Below are positions 20,847 to 28,333 of a DNA stretch of 64,000 nucleotides, one piece after another. The notes beneath the pieces are model-generated. The model was not told the origin of the DNA, made no database searches, and saw only the letters and a list, made by a program, of their open reading frames with translations. Every line of letters begins with the position of its first letter. Position 1 is the stretch's first letter. This DNA comes from Salinigranum rubrum (GTDB taxonomy: Archaea; Halobacteriota; Halobacteria; Halobacteriales; Haloferacaceae). The stretch spans positions 1 to 64,000 of the forward strand of contig NZ_CP026309.1 in the NCBI RefSeq assembly GCF_002906575.1, in the 5' to 3' direction. The position numbers and the translations under genes are program-made.

Positions 20847-20896
20847 TTTGTTATATAACAAACCGTGATACTTATTGCCGTTTGTCCCGTAACAAA
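20847..20896. promoter_or_regulatory. Paired palindromic operators between wHTH and SWIM genes
   Basis: A perfect 16-bp palindrome TTTGTTATATAACAAA (20847-20862) and a related gapped copy TTTGT-cccgt-AACAAA (20881-20896), 34 bases apart start to start and each preceded by CCG. The element ATACTTAT between them (about 20868-20875) is a likely TATA box for rightward transcription. The ATATAA centre of the first copy can serve leftward transcription. The layout fits an autoregulated divergent promoter. Confidence 0.65.
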
Positions 20897-20942
20897 TGGT
20901 AGAGACAGACCCGTTCCTTGGGGCGCATCTGTTTCGAGAAGT

Positions 20943-20989
20943 GCCCGGGTGCTGGAACACCCGAGCGGGGCTGTTGGGATGCAACAGCC
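20943..20989 (+). promoter_or_regulatory. Tandem RNA hairpins abutting the SWIM start codon
   Basis: Hairpin 1 is GCCCGGGTG-CTGGAA-CACCCGAGC (20943-20966; 9 pairs with one C-A mismatch). Hairpin 2 is GGCTGTTG-GGATG-CAACAGCC (20969-20989; 8 perfect pairs), ending on the base before the ATG at 20990. A start codon placed directly against a stable stem suggests translational control by the RNA or a protein bound to it. Confidence 0.6.
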
Positions 20990-21469
20990 ATGACCGCTTA
21001 CGAATCCGACGCTAACGAATGTATCGAACCCCGAACCGAGCGCGCCCTTAACCAGTACCTCACGGTCCTCCCAGATTACGACCGCGCTCGGGGCGCGGAT
21101 GACCTGTTCATGGTCGTCTCACAGTCCGGCAAAGAGTACCTCGTCGACACCCGACTCGGGGCGTGCGAGTGCCCCGACCACGAACACCTGGGCGTCCGTT
21201 GTAAGCACCTTCGCCGGGTGGCCTTCGCCATGGGTGAGCGCCCCATCCCCGCCGGCGTTGATGGCGTTGACCCCCAACTCGGTGAGCACGTCTACGCGAC
21301 GCCCCAGGTGGCCGCAACCGACGGCGGGATCATCGACGGCAGCGACGACGCAAGCGGCGACGAACAGCGTCCCGATGACTGTGACTGTGGCGAGTGGAAC
21401 GCCGATTCGGACCTGCCGTGTTGGCCCTGCGCTCGTGAGAAATTCGATCAACCCGCCACAAACGAGTAA
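20990..21469 (+). CDS. SWIM zinc-finger protein
   Basis: 159 aa, starting MTAYESDANE. The SWIM motif CxC...CxH is clear: C59-x-C61 and C71-x-H73 in GACECPDHEHLGVRCKHLRRVAFAMG. The middle is Gly/Asp-rich and unstructured. A second Cys cluster near the C-terminus, DCDCGEWNADSDLPCWPC, could bind another zinc. SWIM domains mediate DNA or protein binding, and single-SWIM proteins are common on haloarchaeal plasmids and proviruses. I chose this ATG rather than an in-frame codon at 20918 because the hairpins end exactly before it. Confidence 0.85.
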   Translation: MTAYESDANECIEPRTERALNQYLTVLPDYDRARGADDLFMVVSQSGKEYLVDTRLGACECPDHEHLGVRCKHLRRVAFAMGERPIPAGVDGVDPQLGEHVYATPQVAATDGGIIDGSDDASGDEQRPDDCDCGEWNADSDLPCWPCAREKFDQPATNE

Positions 21470-21470
21470 T

Positions 21471-21617
21471 CTAGTCGTCTCCTTTGTTTTGATAGGAGTC
21501 GATGAGTCTGTTAATCACGTCGTCGAATGAATCGCCCGGACGTTCCTTGAGGTGGTTCAGTCGTCGCCACGTCTCCCTGTACACTTCTATATTCGTCTTC
21601 TCTTGATCGGAAGACAT
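21471..21617 (-). CDS. Small ribbon-helix-helix/antitoxin-like protein, 48 aa
   Basis: Starts MSSDQEKTNIEVYRETW and ends DVINRLIDSYQNKGDD. The layout of one strand (TNIEVYRET), a helix (WRRLNHLKE) and SFDDVINRLIDSY is that of haloarchaeal VapB/RHH-like antitoxin or regulator proteins. A TATA-like CTAATATACC lies about 30 bases upstream of the ATG, near 21650. No toxin gene sits directly beside it, so a free-standing regulator is as likely as an antitoxin. It is convergent with the SWIM gene, one base apart. Confidence 0.7.
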   Translation of the reverse strand: MSSDQEKTNIEVYRETWRRLNHLKERPGDSFDDVINRLIDSYQNKGDD

Positions 21618-21751
21618 GGCGTTTCTATCAGCCCACGGTCAGCGTGGTATATTAGCGATTGCGAATAATATACGAACTTCAGAACCACGGAATCAAAGAA
21701 CCATGGCCACCACAGAAAGTACTATACTTTTTGGCATTATTGGTCGGGGCT

Positions 21752-22258
21752 ATGAATCGACGAGAGTACCTGCTAACAGGGTGCGGCCTTGCGGTGTTGT
21801 CGATCGCAGGTTGTACCAGCGACGGTAGCGAAAGTGGCGATACTGGAGAGAGTGGCGATACTGGGGAGAGTGGCGATACTGGGGAGAGTGGTGATCAAAC
21901 TAATACTGAGGAATCGCTGGCTCCACCGACGCTTGAGAGCCACGACGTACGACCGATGACCGGAGGCTACGAAATGGAGGTGACGATGACGAACGAAACG
22001 GAACAAACGCTAAACCGAGCAGTCGGTGAGGTATCGGTCTATGACGGGAATACCCGTTTGACGGACGGACGGGCGGCAGTGATTGATCTCGAATCGGGAA
22101 TAACAAGCAGTGAAACAGCCCTTCTTGAGCAGATTAACCCTGACGACGTTACTCGGTACACAATAACGATGAGCGGCGAAACAGAGGATTATGAAGGAAC
22201 TGGAACAGAAGAACACGAATTCGACGGGGAAGAGTTCCGCAACCGACTGTCCGGATAG
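21752..22258 (+). CDS. Lipoprotein with SGDTGE tandem repeat
   Basis: 168 aa. MNRREYLLTGCGLAVLSIAGC is a short Tat-type signal (RR) with lipobox SIAGC, so it is exported and lipid-anchored outside the cell. Directly after the anchor is an 18-bp tandem repeat coding for SGDTGE (three near-identical units, about 21832-21893), acting as an acidic linker. The remaining ~110 residues contain an immunoglobulin-like pattern (GYEMEVTMTNETEQTLNRAVGEVSVYDG). A TATA box (CTATACTTT, about 21722-21730) precedes it. A surface lipoprotein as element cargo could affect virus entry or exclusion, but nothing in the sequence proves this. Confidence 0.8.
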   Translation: MNRREYLLTGCGLAVLSIAGCTSDGSESGDTGESGDTGESGDTGESGDQTNTEESLAPPTLESHDVRPMTGGYEMEVTMTNETEQTLNRAVGEVSVYDGNTRLTDGRAAVIDLESGITSSETALLEQINPDDVTRYTITMSGETEDYEGTGTEEHEFDGEEFRNRLSG

Positions 22259-22307
22259 ATACGAGGAGCATCCGGTCCAAATCTCCCGTCCCCGATAAAC
22301 CGAGGTG

Positions 22308-22475
22308 TTAGAATAGCTTCTCGGCTGTTTCAGCTAGCTCTTCAAGCGTCTCTTCGTCAGTACCGCCTTCATTATCGGTACTCTCCCGTAACGACCGGGT
22401 GAGACTCTGACTCTCTTGAATCTCTTTGAGTCGTTCCACTTCACGCAATAACTCCCTCTTCGAGGGTCGAGTCAT
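22308..22475 (-). CDS. Small coiled-coil protein, 55 aa
   Basis: Starts MTRPSKRELLREVERLKEIQ and ends LEELAETAEKLF. It is almost all charged and Leu/Glu, predicting two short helices capable of coiled-coil pairing. Its ATG overlaps the stop of the 90-aa gene by four bases (ATGA), so the two are translationally coupled. No known family is recognised. It ends convergent to the lipoprotein gene. Confidence 0.7.
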   Translation of the reverse strand: MTRPSKRELLREVERLKEIQESQSLTRSLRESTDNEGGTDEETLEELAETAEKLF

Positions 22476-22744
22476 ATGCCTCTTTGTCTCGTTTTGATTT
22501 CCTCAATTTCCTCAGCTAACTCTTCGAGATCGCGGTCATTCGCCACCTGCCGGCGGACGTTCACGGTATACGCCAGCGCCCGCACCCACTTGATTCGGAC
22601 CTTCTCCTTGTCCTCGTCACGCACGCGGCCGTTCTCGATTTTCCGGCGCGCTTCGTCGATCGCCACATCGAGCGTCTCAAGCATTTCGTCGTAGTCCGCC
22701 GTCGACACGTCCGGCGCGTCGGGCGCGGGCGCGTCCGCGCTCAT
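22472..22744 (-). CDS. Haloarchaeal plasmid-type hypothetical protein, 90 aa
   Basis: Starts MSADAPAPDAPDVSTADYDE, then a long helical stretch rich in Arg/Glu (EMLETLDVAIDEARRKIENG, KVRIKWVRALAYTVNVRRQV, DRDLEELAEEIEEIKTR). It reads like a small all-helical DNA- or protein-binding component such as those accompanying replication genes on haloarchaeal elements. It overlaps the minigene upstream and the 55-aa gene downstream by four bases each, making a coupled trio. The function is unknown. Confidence 0.75.
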   Translation of the reverse strand: MSADAPAPDAPDVSTADYDEMLETLDVAIDEARRKIENGRVRDEDKEKVRIKWVRALAYTVNVRRQVANDRDLEELAEEIEEIKTRQRGI

Positions 22745-22815
22745 CTCCCCACACCCCAGGGGGTAACGGCCTCCTTCGACGTTATGCGGTCGGCTCGGTG
22801 AGGATTTCGGTTCAT
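22741..22815 (-). CDS. Minigene, 24 aa, coupled to the 90-aa gene
   Basis: ATG at 22815, ending with TGA that overlaps the next ATG (ATGA). The peptide starts MNRNPHRADR and ends TPWGVGR. Its own start in turn overlaps the stop of an 11-codon GTG ORF (22812-22847). Such chains of overlaps recur across this element, which is my main reason for calling it. It may serve to deliver ribosomes to the downstream gene rather than to make a functional peptide. Confidence 0.4.
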   Translation of the reverse strand: MNRNPHRADRITSKEAVTPWGVGR

Positions 22816-23099
22816 AGGAAGGTCACAACCCGGTTCTTATCTACCACTTACGCGGGAGAACCGAATAAACCCACGTGACACTGACGCCGCTGTAGTATAT
22901 CACAGAGTCTATAAATGGACGCGATGGACGCGTTTTTTGGGCACTATCGCGGGTGCGCTCGCGACCCTCACCTACTAACTGTGAAAATAAGAAAGGCCGA
23001 ATAACGCGCCCATCGTGTCCACTCCGGAAGGAGTTGCCGATAGTTCCGTGATAGTAGAGCGCGCGGTGCGTCACGTCCCGAAGCGACGCTGTCGGGTCG
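22816..23099. other. Intergenic region behind the primase; candidate origin
   Basis: About 285 bases with no gene larger than the 11-codon ORF. It contains AT-rich patches (AGTATATCA at about 22894 and CTATAAATGG at about 22909) and a direct repeat TGGACGCGA/TGGACGCG at about 22916-22932, followed by a TTTTTT run. Leftward TATA-like elements TTTATAG and TTTATTCGG fit a promoter for the trio at 22815-22308. Proximity to the primase-helicase makes this the best place to look for a replication origin, but I see no clear iteron set. Confidence 0.35.
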
Positions 23100-25808
23100 T
23101 TAGAATAATCCGGTTTGCTCGCCGTCGCGTTCTGTACTCGCGTCCGGGTCCGGGATCCGGTCCTCGATCAATTCGACGCCTGTGTACACCCACGTGCGGT
23201 TTCCATCGACGGTTTCCCGTCGGTCACCGACGCCGGAGGTGTTCATCATCTCGCGGCCGAACTTCTGTTTCGACTCGGCGGGGATGCCTTCGGCCTCACA
23301 GAACGTCCGGTAGGCGTCGTAGGCGTCACCCTTCGGAACCGACGCGGTCGCTTCGGCGTCGTCGTCGAGACACCGCTCTTTGAACCGGTCGATCGACCGC
23401 CCCCACGACCGCCACTTACCCTGCGTCTCGGCCGGCGGAAGGTCGGCGGTGAAGTGGTCCTGTTCTCGAAGCCGGTCGAGTCCGTCGAGCGCCCAATTCA
23501 ACACACCAGGGAGTTCGTCGGTCAGCCGGTCGAGAAGCCGGGGATCCCTTTCGTTGCGCGGGACCGTTTTCGGGAATGAGACGAGCAGGATCCGACGGAA
23601 AAACGCGTCGTCGTCAATCTCAGCCGACGGGAGCGTGTTCGCCGCAAAGAGGTGTTTCGCCGCCGGGCGAATCATAATCGGATCTTGGTGTTTCTTCTCG
23701 ACTTTGATGGCGTCACCCGCGACGAGTTCCTTGAATTTCCCGGTGTTTTCGATGAGGCCCGACGGAATATCCGAGCGGATATTCGCCCACGCGCCCCACA
23801 GGTCGTAGCCCGCGAATCGTTCCTCGGTTATTTCTTGTGGCGCGAGCGAACACGTCGGATCCTCGCCGAGCAGGGCGTGAACCACATCGAGAAACGTCGA
23901 CTTACCGCTCGCCTGTGGTCCGGCGAGGAATAGCGCCTTGTGGTAGGGGAGTCCCCAGTGCAAAAGCGTGTACCCGACGTATTCCTGTAGCTTCTGCCGG
24001 TCGACCTGACGCGGACACACGTCGCTAAGAAACTCCTCGAAGGCCGGGCACTCGGTGTCCGGATCGTATACGACCGGAAGCGTGGTGAGGGCGTAGTCCC
24101 TCGGTTCGAGCGGTCGGAGGTCGCGACTGTCGACGTCAAGGAGTCCGTTCGCCACGGGGACGGTTCCCTCCGGCGCGCCGAACGCGTCGATATGGACCTG
24201 GCCCGCCGGCTGGCCGTCGCCGTTCGTAGTTCGGACCTGTTCTCCGAGTTCGCGACCGACGCCACTGGTATACGCCTCACCGAGCGCCTCACGCCCGACC
24301 GTCCGGAGGTCGTCGTCGCCGGTCTGCCGCCACGTTCCGGTATCGGGATCGTAAGCGAACAGCGCGCCGTCGGCCTGTTCGCCCATTCGAGCGACGACGT
24401 GCAACTCGTCGCTGCGACGGATCCGTTCCCATACGCGGTACGCAAGCGTCCCGTTCGATTCGTCGCCGAGGTCCGCGACCGGAACACCGAGCGCGGCAGC
24501 AAGTGCCTCCGGCGAGAGGTCGGCGTCGTCAAACGACCGGGCGACGGTGACGTCCCACTCGTCGGGATTCTGCCGCCACGCTTGGAGCGCGTCGTCGATC
24601 CCGTCAGGGACGTCGCCCCCTAAGACTGCGTCGGCGAGGGCGGCGTCGGCGTCGCCGGGAAGTTCGCCGTCGTCGACCGTGTCGGCGATCGTGTCGGCGT
24701 CGTAGTCCTCAGTCGCGCGGACGGTCCACGTCTGTGCGTCGGGATCGATCCATGCGTCGGGATCGGCGAGCAGGGCGTCGATCAACTCCGAGTTGATCCG
24801 GTCGGCTGTTCCGTGTTGGTCGGCCGTCGGCGGCGTTCCGCGCTCGCCGTGGTCGCTCGGATCGTAGAACTCGGTACGACCCTCAAGCGCCTTGTCGATC
24901 GTTCGCTCGCCGTAGGTCTGAGCGCCCCGATCAGCGTCCCACTTGTCACGGTAGAGTCCCGACTCTCGAAAGAGCCGGTCGATCTGCCGGCGGTCGACCC
25001 CAGTCCAAAACGCGAGCAGTCCACACAGCGCGAGGTCCGCCTCACTGTGGCTTTCGTAACCCGAGGTGTCCCCGTTCCACAGTCGGCGGAACTTCTTGCC
25101 GTTCTCGGCGTCCCGCGCGCGGTCGAGCACGTCGTCGGTGAGGACGGCGTCGGCGTCGCCGGGAAGTTCACCGTCGACGGCCGCGTTCGGCGTATCGCCG
25201 TCCGTGACGTCGTCGGCGATATACTCCGCGTGAACCTCGGCGATTGCGTCGTTCGCTTGGCGGACGTCGGCCGGCGCATCGGCGACGGTGTGGCCGGTCA
25301 CAGTCAGATAGCGGCCGTCATCGTACATTTCGAGGTGGCCTTCCGCGCCGTCGACATCACCACGGTTCCCACCGTCGGGGACGAACCCGAAACCGAACAG
25401 CCGAAGGCCGGTCCCACTCGGTGATACCTCGGCATAGGTGGGGACGTCGTCGAGCAACGCCTCGGCCCAGGCTTCGAGGTCGCCCGTCTCCGGGTCGCGG
25501 ACGTCGTCGAGGTCGATCCCGACGACAAGATCCTCCTCGGTCACTACGAACCCGACGCCGTCCGTATCCGTGTCGTCACGGTCGTGGTATGCGACGGCGT
25601 CCTCGAACGCAGTCCACGTGTCCGCGTTCGTCGACGACGCGAACCCGTCGGTGTCGACATCGACGGGGATCTTGGTCCACTCGTCGTGGTCGCGATCCCA
25701 CTGGTAGCGCCACGCGACCCACTGCTCGCGCTCGCGGAGTTCCTCGGGGACCGGCTCGGGATCGAACGCGAGCGGATCCGGTCGGGGCGGGTGGGCGTCG
25801 TCGCTCAT
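23100..25808 (-). CDS. Primase-helicase (PrimPol plus D5/VirE-like SF3 ATPase)
   Basis: 902 aa, replication protein of the element. The N-terminal half resembles a bifunctional primase/polymerase: VVGIDLDDV (acidic catalytic pair at about 99-102) and EVSPSGTGLRLF (about 128-139). The C-terminal half is a helicase: Walker A GPQASGKST (about 630-638), ANIRSDIPSG and HLFAANTLP as Walker B/sensor regions, and DDDAFFRRILLVSFP. The middle carries a duplicated ELPGDADA-type segment encoded by a 24-bp direct repeat. I chose MSDDAHPP (25808) because its ATG overlaps the preceding minigene stop. It has the lowest-complexity acidic sequence in the element. Confidence 0.9.
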   Translation of the reverse strand: MSDDAHPPRPDPLAFDPEPVPEELREREQWVAWRYQWDRDHDEWTKIPVDVDTDGFASSTNADTWTAFEDAVAYHDRDDTDTDGVGFVVTEEDLVVGIDLDDVRDPETGDLEAWAEALLDDVPTYAEVSPSGTGLRLFGFGFVPDGGNRGDVDGAEGHLEMYDDGRYLTVTGHTVADAPADVRQANDAIAEVHAEYIADDVTDGDTPNAAVDGELPGDADAVLTDDVLDRARDAENGKKFRRLWNGDTSGYESHSEADLALCGLLAFWTGVDRRQIDRLFRESGLYRDKWDADRGAQTYGERTIDKALEGRTEFYDPSDHGERGTPPTADQHGTADRINSELIDALLADPDAWIDPDAQTWTVRATEDYDADTIADTVDDGELPGDADAALADAVLGGDVPDGIDDALQAWRQNPDEWDVTVARSFDDADLSPEALAAALGVPVADLGDESNGTLAYRVWERIRRSDELHVVARMGEQADGALFAYDPDTGTWRQTGDDDLRTVGREALGEAYTSGVGRELGEQVRTTNGDGQPAGQVHIDAFGAPEGTVPVANGLLDVDSRDLRPLEPRDYALTTLPVVYDPDTECPAFEEFLSDVCPRQVDRQKLQEYVGYTLLHWGLPYHKALFLAGPQASGKSTFLDVVHALLGEDPTCSLAPQEITEERFAGYDLWGAWANIRSDIPSGLIENTGKFKELVAGDAIKVEKKHQDPIMIRPAAKHLFAANTLPSAEIDDDAFFRRILLVSFPKTVPRNERDPRLLDRLTDELPGVLNWALDGLDRLREQDHFTADLPPAETQGKWRSWGRSIDRFKERCLDDDAEATASVPKGDAYDAYRTFCEAEGIPAESKQKFGREMMNTSGVGDRRETVDGNRTWVYTGVELIEDRIPDPDASTERDGEQTGLF
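24642..25169. repeat. 24-bp direct repeat inside the primase gene
   Basis: The same 24 bases, starting GGCGTCGGCGTCGCCGG and ending GAAGTTC, occur at 24642-24665 and 25146-25169. The copies are 504 bp apart, an exact multiple of three, and both read as ELPGDADA in the protein. Recombination between them would remove 168 codons without a frameshift. Confidence 0.8.
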
Positions 25809-25933
25809 ACGTGGCCCTCCCATACGCCCATCATAGGGTAGACGGTTCGCCAGCCGGCCGAGGGACTTGGTTCGTAGAGGTCATGGTCGAAACCGGCCGA
25901 ACGTTCTTGACCGAGGGGGGTGTAACTACTCAC
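25805..25933 (-). CDS. Minigene, 42 aa, coupled to the primase
   Basis: GTG start at 25933, beginning MSSYTPLGQERSAGFDHDLY and ending MMGVWEGHV. Its TGA overlaps the primase ATG by four bases (ATGA), and its GTG overlaps the stop of the preceding 26-aa ORF (GTGA). Aromatic content (Tyr, Phe, Trp) and normal codon use suggest a real peptide rather than random frame. No family is recognised. A role as primase cofactor or translational coupler is inference from position. Confidence 0.6.
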   Translation of the reverse strand: MSSYTPLGQERSAGFDHDLYEPSPSAGWRTVYPMMGVWEGHV

Positions 25934-26010
25934 GACGACCACCTCGTCGGTGCGTCGTCGCTCCTCGTCGTCGTGGCGGCCGCCCCCACGGCCGTCGCTC
26001 TTTGGTCCAT
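25930..26010 (-). CDS. Minigene, 26 aa
   Basis: ATG at 26010, starting MDQRATAVGAAATTTRSDDA. It begins four bases after the stop of the 38-aa gene and ends by overlapping the GTG of the 42-aa gene. The composition is simple (Ala/Thr/Arg), so coding is supported mainly by its place in the overlap chain. Confidence 0.4.
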   Translation of the reverse strand: MDQRATAVGAAATTTRSDDAPTRWSS

Positions 26011-26014
26011 GCGC

Positions 26015-26131
26015 TCAGTCCTCCGTCTCCGTTAGTTCGAGTAGGGCCTCAGCGTACTTGCTACACCGGAGGTCGTCACGGCCGGCGAGGGCCTGGAGAT
26101 CTTCGCGGGCGTCGGCGATGGTGTCAATCAT
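26015..26131 (-). CDS. Small protein, 38 aa
   Basis: Starts MIDTIADAREDLQALAGRDD and ends EALLELTETED. It is predicted to be two short amphipathic helices with one cysteine (RCSKYAEALLEL). The ATG overlaps the last eight bases of the AbrB-like gene (ATGATTGA), so it is coupled to it. It may act as a partner of that regulator. No known family. Confidence 0.6.
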   Translation of the reverse strand: MIDTIADAREDLQALAGRDDLRCSKYAEALLELTETED

Positions 26132-26276
26132 CGACACTAACCCCCTCTACAAGCTTGACTCGTATTCTCACGAGATCCCCACGTTCGAGATCTAACTGAC
26201 GACGGACGGCCGCCGGGATGGTTATCCGCCCTTCTTTTCGCACATAGGTTGTGCCAATCCCTTCTGTCGAACTCAT
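26124..26276 (-). CDS. AbrB/MazE-type DNA-binding protein, 50 aa
   Basis: Starts MSSTEGIGTTYVRKEGRITI. The sequence RKEGRITIPAAVRRQLDLERGDLVRIRVKLVE is a textbook swapped-hairpin AbrB domain (GRITIPAAVR, then GDLVRI). It is the first gene of a leftward chain AbrB, 38 aa, 26 aa, 42 aa, primase. As promoter-proximal gene it is a natural candidate for autoregulation and copy control of the replication operon. A divergent gene starts at 26332, so the 55-base gap holds both promoters. Confidence 0.85.
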   Translation of the reverse strand: MSSTEGIGTTYVRKEGRITIPAAVRRQLDLERGDLVRIRVKLVEGVSVDD

Positions 26277-26331
26277 ACGGATACCGACGCGCTCCGACAC
26301 ATTTAACCAATCGACGCTTGAGATTATTTAC

Positions 26332-27021
26332 ATGGCAGACAACGCCGCCCTACTCACGGCGACGCAACGAGATTACCTGAAAGGCGAGAACAAGCCCGAC
26401 CGGTCCTCGCATGAACGAGAGCTTCGAACTCGGATACGGAACCGGCTTCGAGACGGGATCTCCGACTTTTCTATTTTGCTTGAATACCTATCGGCTAAGG
26501 ACCGTGAAATGGTATTTATGGGTCCTCGCGACTCCTCCGAGGGCGACGCGGAGGAACAGAACGCACCAGAAACGCGCAACCTCCACGAGGGCGATGTAGA
26601 GGCCGGCAGCCAGCGGGGATGGAGCACTCCCAACAGGGCGATTAGTCGAACCAGTGCCGAGCTTGAGCGTGGTATGGTCGACGCTATCGCGTTCTTCTAT
26701 ATCGCCGCTTCCGACGCAAGTCTTGACGCGAAGAAGCTTATCGAACACGGCGTTCGGCAGGGGGAAGAGCAGTTGTATGACGACCGGTGGATTATCAATG
26801 ACGTGAGCCTCGAAGTTGACAAGGATATGCAGGATCACCTCGCGTCACGGGCGCTACAGAAAATGCAGGACGGTGCGGAACTGACTAACGCGGAAGTCCG
26901 GGTCTTACACACGTCCAAGCGGGGGCGAGCGTCGGTTACGCCGGAGCAAATCCAGGGCTATCTCATGAGGGAGCGGGAACCCGAAGAATCGAAAGCAGCC
27001 GACCCCTCAGACGGGGATTAG
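26332..27021 (+). CDS. Haloarchaeal element hypothetical protein, 229 aa
   Basis: Starts MADNAALLTATQRDYLKGEN. The N-terminal block TATQRDYLKG...ERELRTRIRNRLRDGISDFSILLEYLS is a pattern I associate with proteins of haloarchaeal plasmids and proviruses of unknown function. The C-terminal part (RALQKMQDGAELTNAEVRVLHTSKRG, TPEQIQGYLMRE) is helical and could contact DNA. A TATA-like ATTATTTAC lies at its start. It ends convergent with the integrase gene, overlapping it by four bases. The function is unknown. Confidence 0.75.
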   Translation: MADNAALLTATQRDYLKGENKPDRSSHERELRTRIRNRLRDGISDFSILLEYLSAKDREMVFMGPRDSSEGDAEEQNAPETRNLHEGDVEAGSQRGWSTPNRAISRTSAELERGMVDAIAFFYIAASDASLDAKKLIEHGVRQGEEQLYDDRWIINDVSLEVDKDMQDHLASRALQKMQDGAELTNAEVRVLHTSKRGRASVTPEQIQGYLMREREPEESKAADPSDGD

Positions 27022-28259
27022 TCCTCGCCGAGTTTTTCGAGGAGTGCGGCTTTCACCTCGGGATCGTCAAGAAGGGTATCTAGCGTGTCGAGCTTCTCGG
27101 CGGTGTCGGTATCCTTGGGGTCGGTATCGCGGTAGTCCGCTTTGACGTCTGACTCAATGTCCCGCACCTCAGCAGCGGCCTCGGCCCGCATGGCTTGGCC
27201 ACACCGTGAACAGAAATGCGCCTCGCGCTTCTCTTGATAGCTACACCGAGGGCACTCGACAGGTCCAATCGAACCGCCCTCCTCCTCTTCAACGTCAAGC
27301 CCGTGTAGCTTGGCTAATTCGTGGTCGGCCTGTTTTGCGAACACCTTGATGTATCGGCTAGCTGCGTCTGATCCTGTTACCCATCCGTATCTGTTTTCGA
27401 GATGGGCCTGGCTCAGCCCTTTGCTGGCGTGGTAGCTCGCGGAACTCTTGCGGAAGTTCGTCAGCGTGACCGGCTTGTCTACCTCGGCGCGTTCGGCCGG
27501 CTTCTTGAACATCTTGGTGAGCATCCGGTAACTGATTTCCTCCGGCGTCGTGAGTTTCGACCACAGCGGGACGTCCCGGTCGTTCGGGGCCGGGTGCTCC
27601 TCAAGCCAATCCCGGACGTATGGGACACTCGGGATAAGCAGCACGGTCCGGCGGCCCTGTTTGCCGTCGACCGTCACCTGTAACCCGTGGTCGTGGTCCG
27701 TGATACTTCCCACAGTGAGGTCGCTGAACTCGAAACCACGGAGGCCAGCGTCGAACTGTAGCGCGATTGCGGCCGCGTCGCGTTCGTGGTTCGTCTCCTC
27801 GATCATCGGGACCACGTCGTCGTCCCAGTCGAGCATCTGTCCCGGGTCGGGGGCGGGGTCGTAGTTATTCGAGGTTCCCGACGGAATCCAGTCGAGTGAC
27901 GCTGGCGGTTCGTCGGGATCGTTACGGACACCCTCGTCGGTCACACGTCGGCCAAACACCTTCAGCGCGACGCGGTAATCCTGATTGGTCTCCTCGTTAT
28001 CGTAGTTCCGATTGATCCACCGAACGATCTTCTCGGCGGCCTCACGGTCGGTAAGAGCCGCGTCAATCTCGCCCACACGTTCCGCGAGAATGGTCACGTG
28101 CCGGAGGAGCTTCACGTGGCGGTAGGTGGAGTAGTTGGAATTGAGTAGCGTCAGCGCGTCGTCGAACGCGAGTAGCGCGTCTTGGTCGGCGTCGTTGATT
28201 TCCTCGGCGTCGTCGATTCGTTCGCGGAGATTTTCGAGTTGTACTTCGGGCGCGGTCAT
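27018..28259 (-). CDS. Tyrosine integrase with C-terminal zinc ribbon
   Basis: 413 aa; catalyses site-specific recombination at tRNA-Cys. The core shows Arg I in FDAGLRGFEFSDL (R174), K200 in TVDGKQGRR, the second Arg region TLTNFRKSSASYHASKG (R270) and the nucleophile Y303 in ASRYIKVF. The canonical HxxR is replaced by NFRKS, as in several haloarchaeal integrases. The C-terminus adds a zinc ribbon, CPRC...CSRC (336-353), then an acidic tail. The N-terminal SAM-like domain covers about 1-120. It lies 75 bases from the right attachment repeat and points into the element. Confidence 0.95.
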   Translation of the reverse strand: MTAPEVQLENLRERIDDAEEINDADQDALLAFDDALTLLNSNYSTYRHVKLLRHVTILAERVGEIDAALTDREAAEKIVRWINRNYDNEETNQDYRVALKVFGRRVTDEGVRNDPDEPPASLDWIPSGTSNNYDPAPDPGQMLDWDDDVVPMIEETNHERDAAAIALQFDAGLRGFEFSDLTVGSITDHDHGLQVTVDGKQGRRTVLLIPSVPYVRDWLEEHPAPNDRDVPLWSKLTTPEEISYRMLTKMFKKPAERAEVDKPVTLTNFRKSSASYHASKGLSQAHLENRYGWVTGSDAASRYIKVFAKQADHELAKLHGLDVEEEEGGSIGPVECPRCSYQEKREAHFCSRCGQAMRAEAAAEVRDIESDVKADYRDTDPKDTDTAEKLDTLDTLLDDPEVKAALLEKLGED

Positions 28260-28333
28260 GGTTCACCCGTCGTGAGCGACCATAATAGTCTTTGGGAGTG
28301 GCCTTGAACCAAATTTAAATAACCCATTCAGGG

